Of a stretch of DNA of 64,000 nucleotides, positions 1 to 7,853 are shown one piece after another (position 1 is the first letter of the stretch; each line of letters begins with the position of its first letter). Below the pieces are notes generated by a model, which worked only from the letters and a program-made list of their open reading frames with translations, was not told the DNA's origin and did not search any database. Location of the stretch: positions 1 to 64,000 of the forward strand of contig JAXGXF010000010.1 of the NCBI GenBank assembly GCA_040772885.1, read 5' to 3'. This DNA is from Pullichristensenella sp002068815. GTDB lineage: Bacteria; Bacillota; Clostridia; Christensenellales; Aristaeellaceae. Position numbers and translations under genes: made by a program.

Positions 1-75
1 GGCTCCGTTCTGGCTCCGTGTGGGGACGAAAAATCGCCTCGGCAATCCACCACCGAATGAAATCCGTGCTTACCT
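1..75 (+). repeat. Dispersed intergenic repeat A, copy 1 (cut by window edge)
   Basis: This is the right-hand part of a repeat that recurs at 2725-2888 and 26273-26439 in the same orientation. The shared core reads GAAAAATCGCCTCGGCAATC followed by CACCACC and ends near TGCTTACC. The left half lies outside the window. It stops directly before the -35 box of the LacI gene promoter. Confidence 0.8.
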
Positions 76-104
76 TGACAAACCGGGCAAAGCGCCGTAT
101 TATG
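76..104 (+). promoter_or_regulatory. Sigma-A-type promoter of the LacI gene
   Basis: TTGACA (76-81) is followed by a 17-nt spacer and TATTAT (99-104), close to the vegetative consensus. It lies 30 nt upstream of the LacI start codon and abuts the end of repeat A copy 1. Confidence 0.8.
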
Positions 105-133
105 AGAACCGAGAATACCGAAGGAGAACCACC

Positions 134-1153
134 ATGCCGCAGCCGAACGGAAAGCTCAAGCTCAGGGACCTCGCCCGGCTGACGGGTCACACCGTCGGCA
201 CGGTTTCGAAGGCGCTTCACGGAAAGCCCGGCCTGTCGCTCGACACGCGCGAGCGCATCCTCAAGGCGGCGAAGGAGACGGGCTACATCGGAAACGCGCT
301 CGCGGGGTCGCTGCGCTCCGGCACGACGAAGACCGTCGCGATCATCCTGGGCGACATCTCGAACCCGCTGTTTTCGATCTTCGCGAAGCAGCTGATCGCC
401 GGGCTCAAGGACAGCGGCTACAGCGCGATATTGCTCAACACCGACGAGAACAGCCTCGAGGAGGAGCGCGCGATCGTCACCGCGCTCTCCCGCAACGTCG
501 ACGGCGTGTTCATCTGCCCGACGCAGCAGGGGAGCGCGAACATGCAGCTGCTCAAGCACAACGAAGTGCCGTTCGTGCTGATCGGCCGGCACTTCGACGA
601 CGACTCGTTCGACGGCGTCTGCTTCGACGACCGCGAGGGCGGCAGGCTCGCCGCGGAGCACCTGCTCTCGCTCGGCCACCGCGAGATACTGCTTTTGACC
701 GGCCCCGACTACATCTCGAGCGCCCGCGAGCGGAAGCAGGGCTTCTTCGACGCGTTCCGCGCGCTGCGACTTTCGCCCGACCCGAAGCTGATCCGCGAGG
801 TGGACATCGCCACCGACGCGGCCGTGCACGCGGTCGAGCACGCCGTCGGCGAGGGCGCGCGCTTCACCGCCGTCTGCGCGTTCTCGGACTACGTCGCCTG
901 GCAGGTCATCTACGCGCTGAACGGCCTCGGGCTGTCGGTCCCGGGCGACGTGAGCGTCATCGGCTTCGACAACATACAGTCCGACATTCGCCTCCCGGTG
1001 CCGCTCTCGACCGTCGGCTGCGACAAGCGCGCGTTCGGCCGGCGCGCGGTCGAGCTGCTGCTGGGGCGCATCGAGAACCCCTCCGCGCCGCGCGAACAGG
1101 TCCGGCTCAAGACGTCGCTCGTCGCCCGCGGCACCACCGCGCCGCTTGGATAA
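134..1153 (+). CDS. LacI-family transcriptional regulator
   Basis: This 339-aa protein has the LacI layout. An N-terminal helix-turn-helix (residues about 8-55, with LTGHTVGTVSKALHG) is followed by a periplasmic-binding-protein-like effector domain that ends in the family signature GFDNIQSD. ATG 134 was chosen because AAGGAG sits 7 nt upstream and the product then starts just before the DNA-binding domain. The gene is convergent with an FGGY kinase/FucI-like isomerase operon whose promoter carries a perfect GAAAACGTTTTC palindrome (4345-4356), the type of site LacI proteins bind. It is therefore likely the sugar-responsive repressor of that operon. The effector is unknown. Confidence 0.88.
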   Translation: MPQPNGKLKLRDLARLTGHTVGTVSKALHGKPGLSLDTRERILKAAKETGYIGNALAGSLRSGTTKTVAIILGDISNPLFSIFAKQLIAGLKDSGYSAILLNTDENSLEEERAIVTALSRNVDGVFICPTQQGSANMQLLKHNEVPFVLIGRHFDDDSFDGVCFDDREGGRLAAEHLLSLGHREILLLTGPDYISSARERKQGFFDAFRALRLSPDPKLIREVDIATDAAVHAVEHAVGEGARFTAVCAFSDYVAWQVIYALNGLGLSVPGDVSVIGFDNIQSDIRLPVPLSTVGCDKRAFGRRAVELLLGRIENPSAPREQVRLKTSLVARGTTAPLG

Positions 1154-1162
1154 CGTTTTCCA
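1147..1162. promoter_or_regulatory. Possible second LacI-type operator at the end of the LacI gene
   Basis: TGGATAACGTTTTCCA is a near-palindrome overlapping the LacI stop codon. It matches the operator at 4344-4356 closely (core AACGTTTTC). It lies between convergent genes, so it could be an auxiliary operator for looping or a chance match. Confidence 0.4.
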
Positions 1163-1174
1163 AAGTCCTTTTTT

Positions 1175-1204
1175 GAAAACAGCCTGCGCGGACAGGCTGT
1201 TTTC
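1175..1204. terminator. Bidirectional terminator between LacI gene and kinase
   Basis: The 12-bp inverted repeat GAAAACAGCCTG / CAGGCTGTTTTC has a 6-nt loop, with T-rich sequence on the right and A-rich sequence on the left of the stem. It serves two convergent genes. Confidence 0.8.
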
Positions 1205-1209
1205 TTTTG

Positions 1210-2709
1210 CTAGGATCGCCCGTAGACCGCCCGCGATGCCGAGTACATCCGCTTGTACTGCTCGAACCGCTCGTCGTACTGCGCTTTGAACCGGCCGTCC
1301 GGCGCGTACGTCTCCCCGGGGTGCACGAGCGCCGCGGCGGCCTCGTCGAACGACGAAAACTGCCCGGTCGCGAGCGCGCAGAGCATCGCCATGCCGACGG
1401 TTCCGGCCTGCGCCTCGCGCGTGCGCGTGATCGGCAGGCCGAGGATGTCCGCGCGCAATTGCAGTGCCTCCGGGGACGCGCCGCCGCCGCCGGCCGTAAG
1501 CGCGCCGAAGCGCATGCCGAACCGCTCGAGCAATTCGAGGTTCAGCCGCATCTCGTAGCACATGCCCTCGAGGATCGCGCGGTAGACGTCGGAGGCCGTC
1601 GTCGAAAGCGTCAGCCCCGCGAGCATGCCCTTCGCCTCCGCGTCCATGTGCGGCGTGCCGGTGCCGCCCAAGTGCGGCAGAAACAGCACCGGCGACGGGG
1701 CTTCGGAGATCGACTTGTTCAATTCGTCGTACGCGCTCGTGCCCTCGAGCCTGCAGCGGTCGCGAAGCTCGGCCGCGAACTGGTCGCGATACCACTTGAG
1801 CGCGGCGCCCGCCGTGTTGTTGAACACCAATGCCAGATAGCGCCCCGGCACCGCGTGCGGCTCCGCGCAGATGTTGTAGCGGAACATGCCCTTCAAGTCC
1901 ATGTCGTCCGGCAGCACCGACGTGATGCACTCGGCGCTGCCGATGCCGTCGGCGGCCTGCCCGGGGCGCAGCGCGCCCGCGCCGAGCGCAGCGGCGATCT
2001 GGTCGTGCACGCCGGAGACGATGATCGGGGACCCCTGTATGCCGAGCTCGCGCGCGACGGACGGAAGCATCTTCCCGACCGGGTGTCCCGCCGGGACGTA
2101 GTCCGGCAGCCACGCGCGCGGTATGCCGAACGCCTTGAGCGTTTCCGGGTTCCAGTCGCCCCTGAACCGGTCGAACAGCAGCGTCCGCGAGGCGAGCGAG
2201 CCGTCCGCCGTGCACTCGCCCGAGAGCATGTAGGCGACGTAGCCGCTGTAGGGGAGTATCTTTTCGGTTTTTTCGAGCAGCTCCGGCCGGTTCTTCTGCA
2301 TCCAGAGCAGCTTCGGCAGCGTGAACATGAAGTTGATCGGCATGCCGGACGTGCGCATCAGTTCGTCCGCATCGACCGCCGCGCGCAAGTCGTCGAGCTC
2401 GCCGCTGCCGCGGACGTCGGTGAAGAAGATGCTGTCGCAGACCGGCTTGCCGTCGCGGCCGATGTGCGCGACCGCCTCGCCGAACGACGCGGCCGCCAGC
2501 GCCTCGATCGGCTCGCCGGACGTCGCGGCGACCTCCCTGAGCACGGTTTTCACCGCCTCCCACACGTCCGACGGCCGAAGCTCGACGTGGCCCGGAGCGG
2601 GGAAGCGCAGGTTATACTCGCGGTAGGCGCTCGAGAGCGCCCTGCCGTCGCGCGCGATGACGGTCGCCTTGCTGCCGGTCGTGCCGACGTCGAGACCGAT
2701 GTATGCCAT
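1210..2709 (-). CDS. FGGY-family carbohydrate kinase, xylulokinase-like
   Basis: This 499-aa protein has the length and fold signatures of sugar kinases of the FGGY family. It opens with the phosphate-binding motif YIGLDVGTTGSK, has a GVHDQIAAALGAG segment in the second domain, and a C-terminal GGGGASPEALQLRADI nucleotide-binding motif. It likely phosphorylates the keto-sugar made by the upstream isomerase-like enzyme (2889-4280). ATG 2709 was chosen because a GGAGGAGG ribosome-binding site precedes it. An open frame continues upstream, but that part is repeat A and not kinase. The intergenic space to the isomerase consists almost wholly of repeat A. The exact sugar cannot be read from the sequence. 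Confidence 0.85.
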   Translation of the reverse strand: MAYIGLDVGTTGSKATVIARDGRALSSAYREYNLRFPAPGHVELRPSDVWEAVKTVLREVAATSGEPIEALAAASFGEAVAHIGRDGKPVCDSIFFTDVRGSGELDDLRAAVDADELMRTSGMPINFMFTLPKLLWMQKNRPELLEKTEKILPYSGYVAYMLSGECTADGSLASRTLLFDRFRGDWNPETLKAFGIPRAWLPDYVPAGHPVGKMLPSVARELGIQGSPIIVSGVHDQIAAALGAGALRPGQAADGIGSAECITSVLPDDMDLKGMFRYNICAEPHAVPGRYLALVFNNTAGAALKWYRDQFAAELRDRCRLEGTSAYDELNKSISEAPSPVLFLPHLGGTGTPHMDAEAKGMLAGLTLSTTASDVYRAILEGMCYEMRLNLELLERFGMRFGALTAGGGGASPEALQLRADILGLPITRTREAQAGTVGMAMLCALATGQFSSFDEAAAALVHPGETYAPDGRFKAQYDERFEQYKRMYSASRAVYGRS

Positions 2710-2724
2710 GGGAACCTCCTCCCA

Positions 2725-2888
2725 GGCAATCACTGACTTATTCGGCGGCAGGCTTGCCGGTCGCTTTTCCGCCCCCACCGTGTCGCTCATCCGGTCGCCG
2801 TAGGCCTCCACTACGGCTCCCTGCTGGCTCCTTGTGGGGGCCAAAAATCGCCTCGGCAATCCACCACCTCATTGCGTCCGTGCTTGCC
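2725..2888 (+). repeat. Dispersed intergenic repeat A, copy 2
   Basis: This 164-bp copy aligns end to end with 26273-26439. It begins with GGCAAT, contains TTCGGCGGCAGGCTTGCCGG near the left end and ends TGCTTGCC. It fills almost the whole space between the isomerase-like stop and the kinase ribosome-binding site. Internal inverted repeats are visible (GCCGTAG/CTACGGC; a CCCCCAC/GTGGGGG pair). The minus strand is open through the element in both full copies and encodes a similar peptide ending EKRPASLPPNKS. Confidence 0.85.
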
Positions 2889-4280
2889 TCAGATCGCGAT
2901 GCGCGTGTAGCCGAGGTACTTCACGAGCGCCTCGTCCATCGCGCGCTCCCAGTCGCCGAACGTGATCGTCGTGTGGTGGCGGAAGCCCGCGTAGCAGATG
3001 TTCTGCATCTTGCGCTGCAAATCGTCCGAGCGCATGACGCCGGGCGTGCCGAAGAAGCCCTCCTCGACCGGGTCGGAGGTCACCTCGCCCGTGCTCAAAT
3101 AGAACTGGCACCGGCCGTTGTCCGTGCGCCCGCCCGCGAACGTGATTGCACCGGGGCGGATGTGGCCGACGTTCAGGCCCCACGAGCAGTTCGGGCCGGA
3201 GGTCTTGACGAACATCTTGTGCTCCTCGATGCGGCCGGGCTTTACCATCATGTCGGCCGGCACCGGGCCGCAGTGGAACAGTATCAATTTGTCCGGGTCG
3301 GTCCCGTAGTTGTTGTTGAGGTCGAGGCACGCGGCCGAGCCCTCGGAGGCGGCGGCGAGCGCGGCCATCGTGTAGACGTTCGAGGCGTCGGTCTCGCACG
3401 CGGCGGGGACGCCCAGCATGTTGAAGATGCCGAGCAGCGAGCACGGCGCGATTTTCAATTCGTCTTGCAGTTCCGTCCAGCAGCGAAGCGTCAGCGCGCC
3501 CAGGCTCAGTTCGTCGACGTAGCTCTGCATGGTCGCTCCGAACCGGGCGAGGGTCTTGTCCGCGTAGTCCGGAACGCCCTCGAAGCTCGCGGCGGCGTGC
3601 AGCCGGTCGATCCACTCGCGCACGCGCGGGTCGTTTTCGGGCATTTTATTGTAGCGCGCGAGCACGCCGACGAGGTCGAACGACTCGACCTCGACGCCCC
3701 TGCGCTCCATCGCAATCTCGTCGAAGCGCACGGACTTGAACGCGGTCGTGCGCGCGCCGAACACGCCGACGCGCAGGTGGCGCAGCTTCTTGACGATGCG
3801 GCAGATCGCGGCGAAGTCGCGCAGCTCGCGCTCGAAGTCCTCGCCCAGCGGGTGCATGACGAACGGCCTTCCGGAGGTGAACTTGAAGTCCATCTGCTTG
3901 AACACGCTGCACAGCCCGAGCTTTCCGCAGAACGCGTCGCGGCGGTTCGCGAAGTCCATCTTGCCGATTTCGTCCGGGTACGCCTGCAAAAGCACCGGCA
4001 CGTCGATGTCCGCGAGCGCCGCCTTGATGCCGTTCTCGTCGCCGAAGTTCGGGAGCGTGATGATCACGCCGTCGAACTCGCCGCGGTGCTCGTCCAGGAA
4101 TTTTTTGAACAGCATGCCCTCGGCCGTCGTCTCGATCGCGCCGAAGCGCGTGAGCGAAGGATCCGTCGTCAAAAGCTCGATGCCGTGCTTCGCGGCCGCC
4201 TGTGCGAGTTCCCTTCTCGCGTCCTCGAGGAATTCGCTCGGGAAAAAGCCGCGGTTCGCCACCAAAAGCGCCATCTTCAT
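2889..4280 (-). CDS. L-fucose/L-arabinose isomerase-family protein
   Basis: This 463-aa protein resembles the L-fucose isomerase-like family. The N-terminal half has two Rossmann-like segments (LLTTDPSLTRFG, then GVIITLPNFGDENG). The C-terminal half carries conserved acidic and histidine residues around ACETDASNVYTM, LDLNNNYG and HCGPVP, as expected of a metal-dependent aldose-ketose isomerase. The start is ATG 4280, with AAGGAGGG 8 nt upstream; an earlier in-frame start lacks a site. It is first in a two-gene operon with an FGGY kinase, so the pair should isomerise and phosphorylate a sugar. The promoter and a LacI-type operator lie directly upstream. Substrate unknown. Confidence 0.8.
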   Translation of the reverse strand: MKMALLVANRGFFPSEFLEDARRELAQAAAKHGIELLTTDPSLTRFGAIETTAEGMLFKKFLDEHRGEFDGVIITLPNFGDENGIKAALADIDVPVLLQAYPDEIGKMDFANRRDAFCGKLGLCSVFKQMDFKFTSGRPFVMHPLGEDFERELRDFAAICRIVKKLRHLRVGVFGARTTAFKSVRFDEIAMERRGVEVESFDLVGVLARYNKMPENDPRVREWIDRLHAAASFEGVPDYADKTLARFGATMQSYVDELSLGALTLRCWTELQDELKIAPCSLLGIFNMLGVPAACETDASNVYTMAALAAASEGSAACLDLNNNYGTDPDKLILFHCGPVPADMMVKPGRIEEHKMFVKTSGPNCSWGLNVGHIRPGAITFAGGRTDNGRCQFYLSTGEVTSDPVEEGFFGTPGVMRSDDLQRKMQNICYAGFRHHTTITFGDWERAMDEALVKYLGYTRIAI

Positions 4281-4343
4281 TCGGGTGCCCTCCTTGCAAC
4301 ATACATTCACATTCTCAACCTATATGCCAAAAAACACGCGGTT

Positions 4344-4407
4344 GGAAAACGTTTTCTGCCCATGATCCACCGCTGGTATTCTATCACAGCGCCGTCCGGA
4401 CCGTCAA
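4344..4407 (-). promoter_or_regulatory. Promoter and LacI-type operator of the isomerase-kinase operon
   Basis: On the minus strand, TTGACG (4402-4407) is followed by an 18-nt spacer and TAGAAT (4378-4383). About 20 nt downstream of the -10 box lies the perfect palindrome GAAAACGTTTTC (4345-4356) inside TGGAAAACGTTTTC, a typical LacI/CcpA-type operator placed to block early elongation. Confidence 0.75.
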
Positions 4408-4500
4408 GCGCGAATGCCGAAAAACACAAAAAAATCCGGAAAACGCGGGCGTTTTTTTGCGAGCGGATAAAGAAGTTTTCACATAGGACACAGCTTTTCC

Positions 4501-4529
4501 TTGCTCCCGCCCAAAGACTGTAGTATAAT
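4501..4529 (+). promoter_or_regulatory. Promoter of the DNA methyltransferase gene
   Basis: TTGCTC (4501-4506), a 17-nt spacer and a consensus TATAAT (4524-4529) lie about 40 nt before the chosen start codon. Confidence 0.65.
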
Positions 4530-4570
4530 AAAACGCGAGGTCTATGAAGGAATGGCGGGGAGGTCATCCG

Positions 4571-5806
4571 ATGCAGCCGAAGCCGGTCGCGGTTCGCCGC
4601 GAGAGCTACGAGGGCCGCGGGGCCGACGGGCGGTTCTACCTGGGCGACGCGCCCGGGCTGCTCGACGCGCTCGTGCCCGAATACCGGGGACAGGTGAAGC
4701 TGATCTACATGGATCCGCCGTTTCTGACCGGCGAGCGGTTCGTCATACGCGCGCGCGCGGGCGAGGGCGACTGGAAAACCGGCCGGAGCTCGCTGACGCT
4801 GCCCGCGTACGACGACGACCTCGATCCCGAGAGCTATTACGCCTTGATGCGCCGCGCGCTCGAGGCGTCGAGGGAATTGCTCCGCGACGACGGCATGCTG
4901 TTTCTGCACTGCGATTTCCGCGCGAGCGCGCGGCTTCGGCTGATTCTGGACGACTTGTTCGGCCCGGACAGCCTGCTCAACGAGATCGCGTGGGTCTACC
5001 ACACCGGCGGCACCGCGAAACGGTATTTCAGCCGCAAGCACGACACGATACTCTTCTACCGCAAGACCAGGAGCTACGATTTCAACATCTCCGCGGTCGT
5101 CGCGCCGCCGGTGAAGCCGCGGCAGAACCACATGCGCAAGCACGTCGACCCGGACGGGCGCGTCTATCGCTCGATCCGCTCGAACGGCCGCGTGTACACC
5201 TATTACGACGACGACCCCGTGCCGCCGACCGACGTCTGGGACGACGTCAGCCACCTGCAGCAGCGCGACCCGCAGCGCACCGGCTACGACACGCAGAAGC
5301 CGCTGGCGCTCCTGGACCGCATCGTCCGCTGCGCGTCGCGCGAGGGCGAGCTCGTGCTCGACCCGTTCGCCGGCTCCGGGACGGCGCTCGAGGCCGCGAA
5401 ATTATTGGGGCGGAGATTCGTCGGCATCGACAAGTGCGCGCTCGTCCCGAACATCCTTCGCAGGCGGCTCGACGGCGCGCCGTGGGAGCTTTTCTACCCC
5501 GAGCCGCAGATTCCGGAGGGGGACTGCCGCGTCGGCATATTGAGCGGCGTCGGCTTCTACCACGCGCGGCTGGAACAGGTCCCGATGCCGTGGGACATGC
5601 TCGACAACTGGGCGCTCGGCTACCTCGAGGGGGACCGTTTCCGCGTGCTCAAACAGTCCGTCCGGTCGAGGAAGGAGCCGGCGCTGCTCCCCGAGCTCGA
5701 GGTCCCGGTGTTCAACGGGACGCTGGGCCTGCGGCTCTCGGACGTCCGCGGAAAAAGTCACCACTACGCGCTCGATGCGAGCGATTTTAACAACCCGAAT
5801 GTATAA
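4571..5806 (+). CDS. Orphan site-specific DNA methyltransferase (beta class, probably N6-adenine)
   Basis: This 411-aa protein has the two hallmarks of an amino-group DNA methyltransferase. Catalytic motif IV DPPF is at residues 48-51, and SAM-binding motif DPFAGSGT is near residue 263, followed by FVGID. The order (catalytic motif before SAM motif) defines the beta class; DPPF usually indicates adenine-N6 methylation, but N4-cytosine cannot be excluded. A C-terminal part of about 100 residues after the SAM motif (with LDNWALGYLEGD) was not recognised. ATG 4571 has GGGGAGGT upstream; ATG 4544 in the same frame has a poorer site. No restriction gene is adjacent, so it looks like a solitary methylase. 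The stop codon overlaps the -10 box of the next operon. Confidence 0.82.
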   Translation: MQPKPVAVRRESYEGRGADGRFYLGDAPGLLDALVPEYRGQVKLIYMDPPFLTGERFVIRARAGEGDWKTGRSSLTLPAYDDDLDPESYYALMRRALEASRELLRDDGMLFLHCDFRASARLRLILDDLFGPDSLLNEIAWVYHTGGTAKRYFSRKHDTILFYRKTRSYDFNISAVVAPPVKPRQNHMRKHVDPDGRVYRSIRSNGRVYTYYDDDPVPPTDVWDDVSHLQQRDPQRTGYDTQKPLALLDRIVRCASREGELVLDPFAGSGTALEAAKLLGRRFVGIDKCALVPNILRRRLDGAPWELFYPEPQIPEGDCRVGILSGVGFYHARLEQVPMPWDMLDNWALGYLEGDRFRVLKQSVRSRKEPALLPELEVPVFNGTLGLRLSDVRGKSHHYALDASDFNNPNV

Positions 5807-5813
5807 TCATTCG
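5796..5813 (+). promoter_or_regulatory. Promoter -10 box inside a perfect palindrome, upstream of the 2-oxoacid oxidoreductase operon
   Basis: CGAATG-TATAAT-CATTCG is a perfect 6-bp inverted repeat whose 6-nt centre is a consensus -10 box. The methyltransferase stop codon TAA lies within it. No good -35 box is visible 17 nt upstream, which suggests an activated promoter or one occluded by a repressor. Confidence 0.5.
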
Positions 5814-5836
5814 TATCAAGTTTTGGAGGACGGCAT

Positions 5837-6052
5837 ATGGGCAAAATTGAATTCGACGCCGACCAGTGCAAGGGCTGCGGCCTGTGCGTGGCGGCGTGCC
5901 CCCGCAAGCTGATCCAGCTCTCGGCGCACATCAACAAAAAGGGCTACAATGCCGCCTACTGCACGGACATCGATAAGTGCACGGCATGTGCGATGTGCTA
6001 CCAGATGTGCCCGGACTGCGTGATCCGCGTCGAAAGGGGGACGGGCGCATGA
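5837..6052 (+). CDS. 2-oxoacid:ferredoxin oxidoreductase, ferredoxin-like (delta) subunit
   Basis: This 71-aa protein carries two [4Fe-4S] motifs, CKGCGLCVAACP near the N-terminus and CTACAMCYQMCP near the C-terminus. This is the usual pattern of the delta subunit that passes electrons from the thiamine-diphosphate subunit to external ferredoxin. GGAGG lies 7 nt before the ATG. It overlaps the alpha-subunit gene by ATGA, so the operon order is delta-alpha-beta-gamma. Confidence 0.9.
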   Translation: MGKIEFDADQCKGCGLCVAACPRKLIQLSAHINKKGYNAAYCTDIDKCTACAMCYQMCPDCVIRVERGTGA

Positions 6053-7110
6053 ACCGGCAGATGATGAAGGGCAACGAGGCAATCGCCGAGGCCGCCGTGC
6101 AGGCCGGCTGTCGGTTCTTCTTCGGATATCCGATCACGCCGCAGAACGAGATTCCCGAGTACATGAGCCGGCGCCTCGTCGAGGTCGGCGGACAATTTGT
6201 GCAGGCGGAGAGCGAGGTCGCCGCGATCAACATGGTCTACGGCGCGGCGGGCACCGGCGCGAGGTCGATGACGAGCTCGTCGAGCCCCGGAATCTCGCTC
6301 AAGCAGGAGGGCATCAGCTACATCGCGGGGGCGGAGCTCCCGTGCGTGATTGTCAACATCGTGCGCGGCGGCCCGGGCTTGGGCTCGATACAGCCCGCGC
6401 AGTCGGACTACTATCAGGCGACGCGCGGCGGCGGCCACGGCGACTACCGCATGCCCGTCTACGCGCCCGCGTCCGTGCAGGAGGCGGTGGAGCTCACGCA
6501 GCGCGCGTTCGACGTCGCCGACAAGTACCGGACGCCCGTCATGATCCTGGGCGACGGCATCATCGGCCAGATGATGGAGCCGGTCACGATGCCGGAATAT
6601 ACTGCGCCCGCGTTTGACAGGAGCTGGGCGGCGACCGGCTGGAAGGAGGGCTGCGGCCGCGAGCGCGCGGTCATCAACTCGCTCTACATCCAGCCCGACG
6701 TGCTCGAAAAGCACGTCAACAAGCTCGCGAGGAAGTACGCGGCCATCTCCGAAAACGAGACGATGGTCGAGGAGCTGTATATGGACGACGCCGAGTACGC
6801 AGTCGTCGCCTACGGGACGACCGCCCGGATCGCGCTGACCGCGGTCCGCCGCGCGCGCGAGGACGGCGTCAAGGTCGGCCTGATCCGCCCGGTCACGGTC
6901 TGGCCGTTCCCCGAAAAGGCAATCGAGGATGCCGCGGGGCGAGTGAAGGGCATGCTGGCCGTCGAGATGTCCCTCGGCCAGATGATCGACGACGTGCGGC
7001 TCGCCGCGAGGGACAGGTGCCCCGTGCGCTTCTACGGCCGCACCGGCGGCATCGTGCCCGGCGTGCGCGAGATACACGCCGCGATCCTGAACATGAAGGA
7101 GGAGTTGTAA
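6049..7110 (+). CDS. 2-oxoacid:ferredoxin oxidoreductase, alpha subunit (VorB/KorA-like)
   Basis: This 353-aa protein begins with the family pattern MKGNEAIAEAAVQAGCRFFFGYPITPQ (given here only as a motif region, residues 6-32). It contains the AESEVAAINMVYGAAGTGAR thiamine-diphosphate contact region and the C-terminal GLIRPVTVWPFP segment. Together with the neighbouring subunits it should catalyse reversible oxidative decarboxylation of a 2-oxoacid to acyl-CoA with ferredoxin. The length and the small delta subunit fit the 2-oxoisovalerate (Vor) or 2-oxoglutarate (Kor) type; the substrate cannot be fixed from sequence alone. The start overlaps the delta-subunit stop, and the stop overlaps the beta-subunit start. 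Confidence 0.88.
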   Translation: MNRQMMKGNEAIAEAAVQAGCRFFFGYPITPQNEIPEYMSRRLVEVGGQFVQAESEVAAINMVYGAAGTGARSMTSSSSPGISLKQEGISYIAGAELPCVIVNIVRGGPGLGSIQPAQSDYYQATRGGGHGDYRMPVYAPASVQEAVELTQRAFDVADKYRTPVMILGDGIIGQMMEPVTMPEYTAPAFDRSWAATGWKEGCGRERAVINSLYIQPDVLEKHVNKLARKYAAISENETMVEELYMDDAEYAVVAYGTTARIALTAVRRAREDGVKVGLIRPVTVWPFPEKAIEDAAGRVKGMLAVEMSLGQMIDDVRLAARDRCPVRFYGRTGGIVPGVREIHAAILNMKEEL

Positions 7111-7850
7111 TGGCGGCTCCCGCAATCTATGCGCGCCCGAAGTTTCTGACGGACACGCCGTTTCACTATTGCCCCGGCTGCACGCACGGCATCGTCCACC
7201 GGCTGATCGCCGAGGTGCTCGGCGAGAAGTTCGAACAGGACGAGGTGATCGGCGTCGCGCCGGTCGGCTGCGCGGTGTTCGCGTACAACTACTTCAACTG
7301 CGACATGTTCGAGGCCGCGCACGGCCGCGCGCCCGCGGTCGCGACCGGCATCAAGCACGCCCAGCCGGACAAGATCGTGTTCACCTACCAGGGCGACGGC
7401 GATCTGGCGTCCATCGGCATGGCCGAGACCGTGCACGCCGCCGCGCGCGGGGAGAACATCACGATCATCTTCATCAACAACGGCATCTACGGGATGACCG
7501 GCGGCCAGATGGCCCCGACGACCTTGATCGGCGAAAAGACGTCGACGTCCCCGTTCGGAAGGACCGCGGCCGCGAACGGCAACCCGATCCACGTCAGCGA
7601 GATGCTCGCGACTTTAAACGGCCCGAGCCTGATCGCGCGCGTCAGCGTCCACGACGTCAAAAACGTGCTGAACGCGAAGAAGCTGATCGCGAAGGCGTTC
7701 CAGAATCAGGCCGACGGGAAGGGCTTTTCGCTGATCGAGGTGCTCTCGACCTGCCCGACGAACTGGGGCAAGAGCCCGCTCGAGGCGCTTCAATTCGTGT
7801 CCGAGCGCATGATCCCGGAGTACCCGCTCGGCACGCTGAAGGAGGTCTGA
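7110..7850 (+). CDS. 2-oxoacid:ferredoxin oxidoreductase, beta (thiamine diphosphate) subunit
   Basis: This 246-aa protein has YCPGCTHG near residue 19 and the thiamine-diphosphate/Mg signature YQGDGDLASIG followed by FINNGIYGMTGGQ. These identify the catalytic beta subunit. The ATG overlaps the alpha-subunit TAA by one base, with AAGGAGG upstream. It acts in the cytoplasm with the alpha, gamma and ferredoxin subunits. Confidence 0.9.
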   Translation: MAAPAIYARPKFLTDTPFHYCPGCTHGIVHRLIAEVLGEKFEQDEVIGVAPVGCAVFAYNYFNCDMFEAAHGRAPAVATGIKHAQPDKIVFTYQGDGDLASIGMAETVHAAARGENITIIFINNGIYGMTGGQMAPTTLIGEKTSTSPFGRTAAANGNPIHVSEMLATLNGPSLIARVSVHDVKNVLNAKKLIAKAFQNQADGKGFSLIEVLSTCPTNWGKSPLEALQFVSERMIPEYPLGTLKEV

Positions 7851-7853
7851 CCG

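Noticed and set aside
2703..4523. Long open frames on the strand opposite the isomerase-like and kinase genes
   Set aside because: They are Arg/Val/Ala/His-rich shadow frames caused by high GC content; the minus-strand genes have family motifs and ribosome-binding sites.
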